Shown here piece by piece: positions 1 through 8,431 of a DNA stretch of 64,000 bases; positions within the stretch are counted from its first letter, which is position 1, and every line of letters begins with the position of its first letter. Source of the stretch: Toxorhynchites rutilus septentrionalis. Lineage: Eukaryota; Arthropoda; Insecta; Diptera; Culicidae. The notes beneath the pieces were generated by a model that saw only the letters and a list, made by a program, of their open reading frames with translations, was not told where the DNA came from and made no database searches. The DNA is taken from assembly GCF_029784135.1 (NCBI RefSeq), contig NC_073744.1:12277429-12341428 (forward strand), given 5' to 3'. The translations under genes were made by a program, and so were the position numbers.

Positions 1-1284
1 GCAGTCTCTCGCAACATGCCCTTTCTCACCGCATCTCCTGCACAGTTCAGACCTGTCGGGGCCTGTGCAGCTTCTTGCCTGATGTCCAAAGCCCATGCAC
101 TGGAAGCATCTCTCCATCCGCTTGGCCACCCGGGGCACCATCTTCAGCGAGCAAACCGACCAGCCAACTTTTATTTTGGTCGTTTCTACCATCTTATTGG
201 CTGCGACTGTTGAGAGCCGTATCGACGCCGTCTGCGTGCCACCATACGCCTTCCTCATACGGATCGTCATTGGTGTATTGTCCAGCTTACACTGTTCTAT
301 TAACTCGCGCCTTAACTCCTCGTCTGTCGTGATTTCGTCGAGATTTCTGCATTCGACCACTGATTCCTGGGATAGAGCCCTCACCTTCGCCTCCTCACCG
401 AGCGACTTCGCAACCAGTTCCTTGAAGGCTGAACTTTTGACCGCCGGATCCCTCTTGAGCTCGAAGAGCATCTCTCCTTTCTGGGTGCGCCTGGTTTTCA
501 CCACATTCTCTCCCAGTTCTTTCAACTCCGGATCGTCTCTCACTTTCCGCAGGAGTGATGCGTAAGTCACTCCTTCCTTCACCTCGACGATCAGAGCATC
601 TCCCTTACTTCGCTCGCGTCTGGGCCTGGTTTTTTTTGTCTCCTGCACACCTTTCTTCTTTTCTTATTTCTTCTTCCGTTTCTCCGTCTGTTTTTCGACA
701 GTTCGCCATCCACTGCCTTCACCTTCCTTTTTGTTTTCCAGGTTGTCATTTTTAACCTTCTTCAGGTCTTCTTCATCCCCTGGGGTATCCCTCTTCCTTT
801 TGTCCGATCGTGGGTTTCGTGGCGTCTTAGGCGTCTCCTGTATCTCGACGGACATCTTCTCCCTTGCTTCAGCGAGTGCTTTTTCAACAACCTCTGCTCG
901 CGTGATCATCTCCTTCTGTTCGCGGTCAGCAGCCGTAACGGCGGATTTGATGCTTGTGACTAAATGTTTGATCTTAGTATGGACATTGTTTTTGTCCTTA
1001 ATGAACTCGTAGAGCTCGTTCACTTTTTTCTTGACCTCCATCAAGCTTGACCTCCCGACCTGCAGCCCTTCTAAAGAAGTGGTGGTGTTGGCTTTATGCA
1101 CTTGTATCAGGCTAGTCTCTCCTTGTTGTGGATGCTGTTGGTGTCCTATAGGATTCGCTATGGTTGTCTGGTTGCGAATTGGTGATCTCTGGAGCTTACC
1201 GCTCCTTGCGAACACGCTCGCCTCTCCCGTTGGTGTGTCTTCATTACCGTCGTTTCGTCTGTTGAATTGTTCGATGATATTCAT
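1..1284 (-). pseudogene. Non-LTR retrotransposon ORF1 (gag-like, CCHC zinc knuckles), one nonsense codon, runs off left edge
   Basis: On the minus strand one frame runs from ATG at 1284 to the left edge, broken only by TAA at 664-666. The first 206 residues are polar and lysine-rich. After the stop the same frame continues with a globular part and two CCHC knuckles: CFQCMGFGHQARSC (67-108) and CRRCGEKGHVARDC (1-42). This order is typical of nucleic-acid-binding ORF1 proteins of R1/LOA/Jockey-type LINEs, which bind element RNA; R1-clade membership is inference. The stop falls in an AAG/AAA-rich run where one A-to-T change would create it, so the copy is young but damaged. The frame is also open upstream of the ATG, to a TGA near 1430. 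ORF2 would lie beyond the left edge. Confidence 0.85.
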
Positions 1285-1877
1285 GTCTGTTGGGTCCCAA
1301 CTTCGGGCCGCTATCTCCGCTCGTTGTACATAGTCGCTATCAGTGATCCCATGGTTGTCTATGCAAGCAGTGAGGCCATGCAGGGGTTGACACGGTCCTT
1401 CATAGGGACCGTGTTCAGAGCCAGATCAGCGCAAGTCAGGAATGTGACATCTGACGCCTAGTACCTAGTGCCTGAGCCTAGACGAGCATTGAACGTACCC
1501 GAAGACTTGCCAAGTTATTACCGGGACGGGGGCAATCGCACTATTAGCCTACACGCCGTTTCAGGAAGGTGTCACCCTTCCTTACTCAGGGAACAGGATA
1601 GCACGACTGTCAGCCTTTAGCGTCGTGTTGAAATCGTTTCCGTATCGTGTCCGTTTTCTATGTCGTAACCAGTATGTCGTAATCAGGATCTTACTGGCGT
1701 CAATCCTGATGTGCTTGGCACTCCTTTCGTGGCTCCTGTACACGGTATTTCCCCCGTGCAATCTCCAATAGGCTTTACCGCGCCCTTACTCGCGTTGTCA
1801 CCCGATTAGTCGCCTCATACGACAGGGACAGGGACCAAGACCCGAAGTGCTATTCTAGGCCGGCAACTCCACGGCCT
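1285..1877 (-). mobile_element. 5' leader of the ORF1 retrotransposon, between the 5S-like segment and ORF1
   Basis: About 590 bp between the T-run that follows the 5S-like sequence and the ORF1 ATG. It has no long ORF and is richer in G+C than its neighbours. Its position and orientation make it the 5' untranslated leader of the retrotransposon. I see no second copy in the window, so its boundary with the 5S-derived segment is not proved. Confidence 0.5.
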
Positions 1878-1889
1878 AAAAAAAAAAAA
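1878..1889 (-). terminator. T12 run directly after the 5S-like sequence
   Basis: Twelve A on the plus strand, so twelve T on the minus strand, begin one base after the 5S 3' end. RNA polymerase III terminates in such T-runs, and position and orientation fit a 5S gene terminator. If the 5S sequence belongs to the retrotransposon transcript, the run would instead have been read through. Confidence 0.6.
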
Positions 1890-1890
1890 T

Positions 1891-2005
1891 GCCAACGACA
1901 CGCGACGTTCCCAAGCGGTCACCCATCTAAGTACTGATCGCGCCCGATGTTGCTTAACTTTGGTGATCGGACGAGAACCGGTGTTTTCAACATGGTATGA
2001 TCGTT
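1891..2005 (-). rRNA. 5S rRNA-like sequence (115 nt), probably part of a chimeric retroelement
   Basis: The minus strand reads as insect 5S rRNA from near its 5' end (AACGATCATACCATG) to its 3' end (CGCGTGTCGTTGGC). The internal promoter region is present: A-box stretch AAGTTAAGCAACATCGGGCG and C-box stretch GATGGGTGACCGCTTGGG. About three 5'-terminal bases (expected GCC) are missing or replaced by CA-rich sequence. Terminal pairing GTCGTTGGC with AACGAT is therefore partly lost. It is a single copy, not a tandem 5S array, and lies upstream of retrotransposon ORF1 in the same orientation. I read it as a 5S copy fused to or captured by the element; a dispersed functional 5S gene is the alternative. 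Confidence 0.8.
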
Positions 2006-2090
2006 GTGTGAGACTGTGCGCGTCTGCGTGTGTACATGAGTTCATTTGTGCGTGCATGTGCGTGTATGTGTTTGTGTGTGCGTTTTTTTA
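2006..2090. repeat. TG/CA-rich simple sequence
   Basis: Degenerate GT/TG dinucleotides (GTGTG, GCGTGTG, GTGTGTGCG) directly abut the 5' end of the 5S-like sequence. Some R1-clade LINEs (Waldo, Mino) are known to insert in CA/TG microsatellites, so this may be the insertion target. Confidence 0.6.
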
Positions 2091-3160
2091 GAGCAGCGAG
2101 TAGAGAGTAGAGAGAGTGGAAAGGAGAGAGGAGAGAGTAGAGACAGTAGAGACAGTAGAGAGTAGAGAGAGTAGGGAGGAGAGAGTAGAGAGTAGAGAGT
2201 AGAGAGTAGAGAGTAGAGAGTAGAGAGCAGAGAGTAGAGAGTATAGAGAGTAGAGAGTAGGGAGAGTATGAGGAGTGAAGAGAGAGTAGAGAGTAAGGAG
2301 AGTAGAATGAGTAGAAAGTAGAGAGTAGAGAGAGTAGAAAATAGGGAGAGTAGAGAGAGTGGAGAGTAGAGAGAGTAGAGAGTAGAGAGTAGAGAGTAGA
2401 GAGAGTAGAGAGTAGGGAGAGTATGAGGAGTGAAGAGAGAGTAGAGAGATGAGAGAGTAGGGAGAGTAGAGAGAGCACAGAGTAGAGAGTAGAGATAGTA
2501 GAACTTGAGCTTGAGCTTGGGTAGACTGTACAATTCGTAGTTGCTCTCCGTGATTGACCTGATAGTAGAGAGTAGTGATAGTAGAGAGTAGAAAGTAAAG
2601 AGAGTAGAGAGAGTAAAGAGTAGAGAGTAGAGATTAGGGAGAGTATGAGGAGTGAAGAGAGAGTAGAGAGAGTGGAGAGAGTAGAGAGTAAGGAGAGTAG
2701 AATGAGTAGAAAGTAGAGAGAATAGATAGTAGAGAGAGTAGAAAATAGAGAGAGTAGAGAGATGAGAGAGTAGGGAGAGTAGAGAGAGCACAGAGTAGAG
2801 AGTAGAGATAGTAGAGAGTAGAAAGTAAAGAGAGTAAAGAGAGTGAAGGGTTGAGAGAGTAGAGAGTAGAGAGTAGAGAGTAGAGAGAGTAGAGAGTAAG
2901 GAGAATAGAGAGAGTAGAGAGAGTAGAAAGTAGATAGAGTAGACAGTAGATAGAGTAGATAGAGTAGAGAGAGTAGAGAGTAGATAATAGAGAGAGTAGA
3001 GAGTAAAGAGATTAGAGAAAGTAGAGAGTAGAAAGAGTAGAGAGTAGAGAGTAGTGAGAGTGGAGAGAAAGTGGAAAGTTTAAAATAAAGAGCAGAGAGT
3101 AGAGAGAAGAGAGAACAAAGTATAGAGTAGATAGTAGGAAATGAAGAGTAGAGAGTTGAA
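2091..3160. repeat. GAGAGTAGA minisatellite, about 1.07 kb, with higher-order duplication
   Basis: Variants of GAGAGTAGA (also GAGTAGAGA, GGGAGAGTA) fill the interval. It is interrupted once by non-repetitive sequence at about 2500-2570. Longer blocks recur: the segment with GAGAGATGAGAGAGTAGGGA occurs near 2445 and again near 2757, and GAGTATGAGGAGTGAAGAG near 2268, 2420 and 2648. This shows higher-order units of roughly 200-300 bp. Open frames on either strand are Leu/Ser/Tyr low-complexity artefacts. Confidence 0.9.
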
Positions 3161-4299
3161 ATTCAAAGTCAAAATTGGAAGAGCAACAATTGATCGCAGA
3201 GAAAGAGTAGTGTTCGAGACATAGAGATATTTGGACTAAAAAAGAAACATTGAATAAAAGAAAAGAAAATAAGTTGCGAGAGTCTGTTTGAGTGCAACAG
3301 CAAAGCTATTCCAATGACTTTGCGGTAAACTTATTAAAACATAGAATTGGGCCGCTTGTTCAGTAAAAAAAAAACATGAAAAAACACACATTTTTATAAG
3401 ACATTTGGGCAATTATTTCGAAAACCAGTATATTGAACTGTAAGAAACTGCTTTTAAGGCTGGGAAAACATGAGTGTCCAAAGATACAATTGAAGTTTTC
3501 CTTAACATGTCCGTCTTACCCCCATCTCCCCTAGATGATGTCTGAAAATCGGAGTGTCGCAGAACAAATTCCAATGAATATTTTGAAACAATAGCTAAAG
3601 CGTTACATAGGAGTTTTTCAAAATTCGAAAAATTGCCAAAATGATGGTCATTTCTGTGAAAAGTGAGCTATTTTTCAGGAAAAATCGCTGTATAGACGCT
3701 CATAAAAAATCTAAAACAAAATATTGTCAGAGTAGTCCCCTTTGGGTCGACAGCAATTTTCCAGGGGTCGCAACGATGTGAACCGACTTCGCATAAGAAT
3801 GACTATTAATTTAGCGGACAGTATTATTGTTGAAATTTATTTTAATGAATATTGATTATACACTTATCCCCCTATTTACACGGTACCTGTTTTACACGGT
3901 TTATGAAATAACAAATTTTCAAAAACTTGAAAAATGTATATTTGTAGTTCATATGTAAGAAAGTAAAATAGGATCATAGTTTCGACTGCGAGTACGATTT
4001 TATGTTCCAGAGCTGGCAAGTTATCAATTTACCAGCATTTTTGGAGTCTTGATGTGTAATTTGTGTCAATTTTTCAAGCCCTTAGAATGCCAAGAATATC
4101 GACAAAAATGAAAAATAAAGAGAAGTTATATCTCCGGGTTTCGAGTGGAAATCTCTTTATTAAATTTAACGATAAATAAAGCAAAACAAATCTACGCAGC
4201 TGTTAATTGAATCTTGTATCACTTAGTCTGAAGTCAAATCGTCGACTGTTGAACCAGAATCGCATCAGGAATGCTCAAGTGATAAGGATGACTTTATAC
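3161..4299. other. Unrecognised AT-rich DNA, possible arm of an older TIR element
   Basis: No coding sequence or RNA gene seen. Near 3868 the sequence CCCCCTATTTACACGG resembles, in inverted orientation, CAGTGTAAATCGAGGGAGGG near 6330. The Harbinger element at 4303-6081 may therefore sit inside an older element with such ends. This is weak. Confidence 0.3.
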
Positions 4300-4924
4300 T
4301 AAGAGTATCCCCACCAATTGCTAAATTCGGTTGCTAAACACAATTAGACAACCCTCCACCATAACTTGGCAACCACACCGGGAGTTGTCATTCTGGTTAG
4401 TAAAATCAAGACGGGTCTAAGGTACTAGGTGAGGCCGTTTCGTCACTAAGTTGGTTAGGGGAGCGGTATATGAAAACAGTACGGAAGAAAGCAGAAGGGG
4501 AATTATTTGCTTGAAGCGTGAAAGAGACAGACTGATCAGGAACGAGCTTCGGCACTAGCGTATTGTGTTTTGTTTACAAACAAAACACAGTAGACTTCCA
4601 AGATGGCTGAAGAGTGGTTTTAGCAAGTTGGCCCACCTTAGGATATACTTCTACGCGCCTTGAGTAAAATAATAACGCACCCCCGGTAGCAGCCTGTTCG
4701 GAAATTTGGCAGCACAGTAGCAACTCATCGCAAGGTTCGCAGCAAACGTCGAAATGTTGTTTTGATTCTCCGTTGTGATTAAGTTGTTTTATGAAATTGT
4801 GATTTTCACGTGATAATATTACTTCAAAATAAGTGCATCGAAAAGAGGAAGCAACTGGACGATTCCTGAGGACGAGCCGTTATGCCTAGCATGGTTAAAT
4901 ACATCACAAGACGCAAGTGTTGGC

Positions 4925-5422
4925 ATGAACCAGCGGGCGCAAATCATGTACCGCGTTTGCGGATGTTTCCTTGAAATATGTACGGACAAATCAGTACCAG
5001 GGAACCCAGAACTTTGTGCCCCGAGTGGAATTAAAGCCAGGTGGCATCATATAAGCAAAATTGCTGACCAGTCGTTGGTTGTCTGGCGCAAATTGAAAAC
5101 CGATGTCAAAGCGAAGCTTCGTCTGAAGGTTTTATTAAACAAGCTGTTAAACTTTTTCCATTGACGGAGAAATCATTCTTCATGTTAATACACTTTTACG
5201 TGCTACTACAAAATGTTCCGAAGTGGCAGCAGTATCACTCCGTGAAGGTACGCATATCATTTTTATTAAAATAAACACATATTTAAAAAAATTCTATTTT
5301 AGGAACAGGCTACCCAAGAACGAGGACTTTGGGAAACTGCTGAGTCGGCCCTAAGTGATACAAGCATGACTGGTGCTAAGCCTACATCTACTCGAGTCAT
5401 TCAGATGATGAAGGATGGCTAG
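4925..5422 (+). pseudogene. Myb/SANT-like second ORF of the Harbinger element, frameshifted, with a candidate intron
   Basis: An ATG at 4925 opens 79 residues with a helix-rich, DNA-binding-like segment containing GIKARWHHISKIAD, as in SANT/Myb-like proteins that help the transposase in this superfamily. The frame ends at 5164. In another frame the downstream DNA reads ...LLQNVPKWQQYH, resembling the C-terminal PKW region of these proteins, so a frameshift lies near 5150. A donor (AAGGTACGC near 5247) and an acceptor (TTTTAG, 5301-5302) would join a second exon at 5303-5422 ending in TAG. Identity is by position and weak motif similarity. Confidence 0.5.
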
Positions 5423-5437
5423 ATGTGGGAGTTTTTT

Positions 5438-5945
5438 TTAAAAAGTAACATGGAAAATATATATGTAGTCAGTTAATTCTTGGTTTTCATTGCATTTAAC
5501 ATTCCACAAGTTCTCAATCAGATAATTTTGAAACTGGCTCTTTCGAGCCGTGGATGCACTAATCCGAACGTATGCGTCTATTGCATCCGATGGAGATCCG
5601 TAGGCTAACTGACGAAGGGCAGCCGTGCACTTTTGATAACCTGCTAATCCCTGTTTTCGTGTGGTATCTGGTCGCTGAATAAAATATTCGTTTCTCTCCT
5701 CAACCGCTGTTTTAATCCTTAAAAACAACCTGCGGCGCATACGGAATCTTCGTCGACACTGATCATCGGTATATAGCGGAGCCATCGGTAAACATCGTTC
5801 CACTCGCGAATAGTAGCATTTGTTCTGCGAAATCGGTAAAATCACTTTCTTCGTTACTTGAATCAGAAAGATATTTGGAATAAACATTCGCACTCTCCAT
5901 TTCTGCTTTCATTTTGACGACACGACTTCGTCGTTTGATAACCAC
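5438..5945 (-). pseudogene. PIF/Harbinger transposase N-terminal part, frameshifted and truncated
   Basis: The minus-strand frame contains CRRRFRMRRRLFLRI and then QKCTAALRQLAYGSPSDAID, hallmark N-terminal sequence of Harbinger transposases upstream of the DDE catalytic domain. An acidic start (SDSSNEESDF) lies in a different frame at 5763-5945, so a frameshift falls near 5815. After about 130 residues the frame runs into unrelated sequence (NQELTDYIYI). None of the catalytic acidic residues of the DDE domain is present. Confidence 0.8.
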
Positions 5946-6081
5946 CGGTGCGAAAAAGAAAGTAGTAAAATGGCAACTATGATAGCAACGATCGGTGCGA
6001 AAATGGGTTGCTATCCAAAATAGTAACGATTAAAGTTGTCAAATTGCCAACGCTTATAGCAACTCACCGGTGGGGATGCTC

Positions 6082-6405
6082 TAAATAGAATAAAATACTG
6101 AAAGTTCCTTAAAGTGGCGATAGCGAATAAACTTATTGCAATTTAGCTTCTCGAAGAATTCTTTGTTTATTTGTATCCAGAATCTATAATGAATTCCATA
6201 AGTAGATTTTTATAATTGTTTTACTTAAATAAATGATTGAGTTGAGTATAAATTGAGGGCTCATTTCGTTTTACACGGTTTTACATAACAAAATCGGAGA
6301 TTTCATTCTACACGGTTTTCGCGGGAACCTATCTCCAGTGTAAATCGAGGGAGGGTAAAATACGTGCAATTTATGTTTTTTAATTTTAATAATTTTTAAT
6401 TTTTT
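6082..6405. other. Short spacer with TTTTACACGG motifs
   Basis: No gene. TTTTACACGG occurs twice (about 6269 and 6308); it also occurs near 3890 on the other side of the Harbinger element. This supports the view that the Harbinger split an older repeat. Confidence 0.35.
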
Positions 6406-6780
6406 GACGTAGAACTACGTCTTTCATTAAGGGTGCCAAATCAGAAAACAGGTCACGTTTTTATGAAATAAAGTTAACGTTAATAACTATTTTTGCCGCG
6501 AACGGATTTTGGCGATTCACATACTAAACGAATCGGAAATTACGTAAGATTTGTTTAATATGCTATACATTAGAATCCCCCGGTTTGTAAATGGTTAAAA
6601 TTCATGAAAACTTGAGGCGTTTCCATTTTCCCATACATTCGTTCTGTCCATTTGTGTGCTTTCCCGAACAGACCTGTCAATAAAGAGCAACTTATCGACG
6701 ACCAACGGAGGGGAAATCGTAGGATTCAAAGTCCCCATGAACAAAGGAAAAGTAGAAGAATGAAGGGGAATACTTGCCTA

Positions 6781-6820
6781 GAGTATAAACAGTGGATCTC
6801 GCTGAGGCAAACTTTCATTC
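6781..6820 (+). promoter_or_regulatory. Putative RNA polymerase II core promoter of family A
   Basis: GAGTATAAACAG (6781-6792) is TATA-like and is followed about 26 bases later by CTTTCATTCGG, an initiator-like sequence. The same arrangement is kept in the other two family A copies (AATATAAACAG near 61435; inverted near 30030). It lies about 210 bp upstream of the gag-like ORF. Prediction from motif and conservation only. Confidence 0.4.
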
Positions 6821-7001
6821 GGCATCGGACTGTTGAGTAATCCAGTTCACTTTGCTTTCGCTGCGCTTCGATCTAAGATTGGACCCCACCAGTGGTAATC
6901 CAACTTGGATATCGTCGTTTGGTTTTTCTGTTCGTTTTTCGCGTTATTCGTATCGTGTTTTTCTTTCCGCGTAATAAATTGGACGCTTCGCGGAGTGTGT
7001 G

Positions 7002-7430
7002 ATGAACAAGAAGAAGAGGAAGGCAGGCTCGAGCCCTGCAAAAAACGAACGCATTGCCAGGGGCAATAAAATTTCGAGGCAAGCGTCATCTAATGATGCA
7101 CGCGATGTTGGTGCAGTGAAGAGCGCTCGCACTGAACCGAACCTTCGCCAGTGTGACACCGCATCGAACAACAGCGAAGTAGGCGATTTCGGCGCGTCGG
7201 TCATAAATGTAAACGCCGTTACCCAGGCAGCAACAAAAATCAAGCTCCCCCCGCTGGTGGTGAAGGCGGTCGCTCTTGACAAACTCATCAGCGAATTCGC
7301 ATCGATGGGTCTTTCAGCAGAGTACAAGCTGTGTGGCACAATTCAGTCTTTTTCCAAGCAGTTAACACTGTTTGTTTTCCGTCATCATAAGGGCTTCGTT
7401 GGTGCCTTTGAGAATTTATCAATGCATTAA
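7002..7430 (+). pseudogene. Truncated gag/ORF1-like protein of family A (142 aa)
   Basis: I take ATG 7002 (MNKKKRKAGSSPAKN); the open frame reaches TAA at 7430. The N-terminus is basic and Ser/Ala/Asn-rich. Residues around IKLPPLVVKAVALDKLISEF and SAEYKLCG resemble the conserved block that precedes the zinc knuckles in gag-like ORF1 proteins of insect LINEs. After YKLCG the sequence leaves the family pattern and stops, with no CCHC motifs. The same odd C-terminus (HKGFV.AFEN.SMH) is present in the copy at 61657-62076, so the truncation predates amplification. Whether the short product is made is unknown. Confidence 0.6.
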
Positions 7431-7639
7431 ACTGACATTATGGCGAAGCAGACGTTAAGGTGCGCCAAAGCATTATAGAATAATATCCGAAGGTATAAAC
7501 AAGCGACTTATATAACATAACAGTGTAGTTCTACGTCAACAATGCAGTCGTATCTTGGACACAACCTCCTATAATTTTTTAAAATTCTTATTTGTAGCGC
7601 AATATACTAAATTCAGATCTCTACAGTCAACAAATAGAC

Positions 7640-8335
7640 CGTCTGAAGCTAACGAATGACCAAAAACGTCCAGAATTGGCCAAAAGTGGAGGCGATGTGT
7701 TCCATCAGGACCACGTAAGGCTACACAACTCCGGGAGCTTCATTGGGATGTTTGAATGCATCGGACCTGGCACCAAGCAATTACCAACTTTTTCTCGCAT
7801 TGTAAAAAATTCCTAAGTGATAAGAAATTGGGATTAAAAAAAGATTATTAAAATCTATTGCTAGAGTTTTTTTCAATAAGAACCAAGACTTCTATGAGAG
7901 AGGCTGCATAATAGCTATCTTTAGAATGGCAACAAATTTTACAACAAAAAAGGGTCATCTTCTTCTTCTTCTTCTTCAATGGCACTAACGTTCCTAGAAG
8001 AACTTCGCCGTCTCAACGTAGTATTACTTGCGTCATTTTTATTAGTACTTAGTTGAGATTTCTATGCCAAATAACACGCCTTGAATGCATTCTGAGTGGC
8101 AAGCTCTAGAATACGCGTGATCACAGTGCAAGTCGGAGGAAATTTCTTTGACGAAAAATTCCCCCGACCAGAACGGGAATCGAACCCGAACACCCGGCAT
8201 GTTAGTTATGACGCTAACCACTCGGCCAAGGGAGCACAAAAAAAGGGTCATACTTGACCCAAATCTGACAATCCGAAGCATATTAGAAAAGGGTTTTAAT
8301 TTCACCCATAATGGATTACTTTTTCCCCAAACTAA
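7640..8335 (+). pseudogene. Mariner transposase C-terminal relic, split by a SINE
   Basis: Short in-frame stretches match the mariner C-terminal half: a FHQDH-like second catalytic site near 7697, a leucine-rich stretch, NKNQDFYERG near 7878-7907, and QQKGSYLTQI at the end. The last motif is interrupted by the SINE at 7959-8238 and resumes after it. The sequence closes with ATTACTTTTTCCCCAAACTAA (8315-8335), which resembles the TIR of the mariner at 27698-28922. Many frameshifts and stops; the 5' half is missing. Confidence 0.7.
7959..8238 (-). mobile_element. tRNA-derived SINE (Feilai-like), full length, with target duplication
   Basis: Reading the minus strand from 8238, a tRNA-like head carries an A box (TTGGCCGAGTGGTTAGCG) and a B box (GGTTCGATTCC), the internal pol III promoter. 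A tRNA-unrelated body follows and the element ends in a (GAA)n run at about 7960-7975. It is flanked by the 13-bp duplication AAAAAAGGGTCAT (7946-7958 and 8239-8251). tRNA-related SINEs with simple-repeat tails are abundant in Aedes; the name Feilai is a resemblance, not a proven assignment. It sits inside the mariner relic. Confidence 0.85.
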
Positions 8336-8431
8336 CATTTGTAATTAATAATAATAATTAAAAATAAAAAACCAACATTTATAATTAATAATATAATTAA
8401 TTCAGATAAATATTTTATTTATATAGAACAA

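Larger units (their letters stand above)
4303..6081. mobile_element. PIF/Harbinger-type DNA transposon, TAA target duplication, decayed
   Basis: The ends form an inverted repeat: GAGTATCCCCACC at 4303 and GGTGGGGATGCTC ending at 6081. They are flanked by a 3-bp duplication TAA (4300-4302 and 6082-6084). A 3-bp TWA duplication is characteristic of PIF/Harbinger. Inside are convergent remnants of the two genes such elements carry: a Myb/SANT-like protein (plus, 4925-5422) and the N-terminal part of the transposase (minus, 5438-5945). The transposase DDE domain is absent, so this 1.78-kb copy is not autonomous. Confidence 0.85.
6406..7566 (+). mobile_element. Repeat family A, copy 1: gag-like ORF between palindromic and hairpin ends
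   Basis: The left end is the palindrome GACGTAGAACTACGTC (6406-6421). The right end has GTAGTTCTACGTCAAC (7525-7540) followed by a hairpin, arms AGTCGTATC and GACACAACC (7546-7566). Sequence just outside both ends contains AATTTTTT, a possible target duplication. The interior is shared with copies at 27430-30572 (minus) and 61059-62560 (plus). It holds a TATA-like box, a leader and a short gag-like ORF that ends abnormally. All three copies share the same interior deletion, so the family spread as a deleted derivative. I cannot name the family. Confidence 0.75.

Noticed and set aside
1987..2791. Leu/Ser/Tyr-rich frames of 163-249 codons on the minus strand
   Set aside because: They are translations of the GAGAGTAGA minisatellite with no start context or conserved domain.
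6652..6840. 62-codon frame upstream of the family A ORF
   Set aside because: It overlaps the predicted promoter and leader and resembles nothing recognisable.
8166..8238. tRNA gene on the minus strand
   Set aside because: Same reasoning: it heads a SINE with a (GAA)n tail and a 13-bp target duplication.
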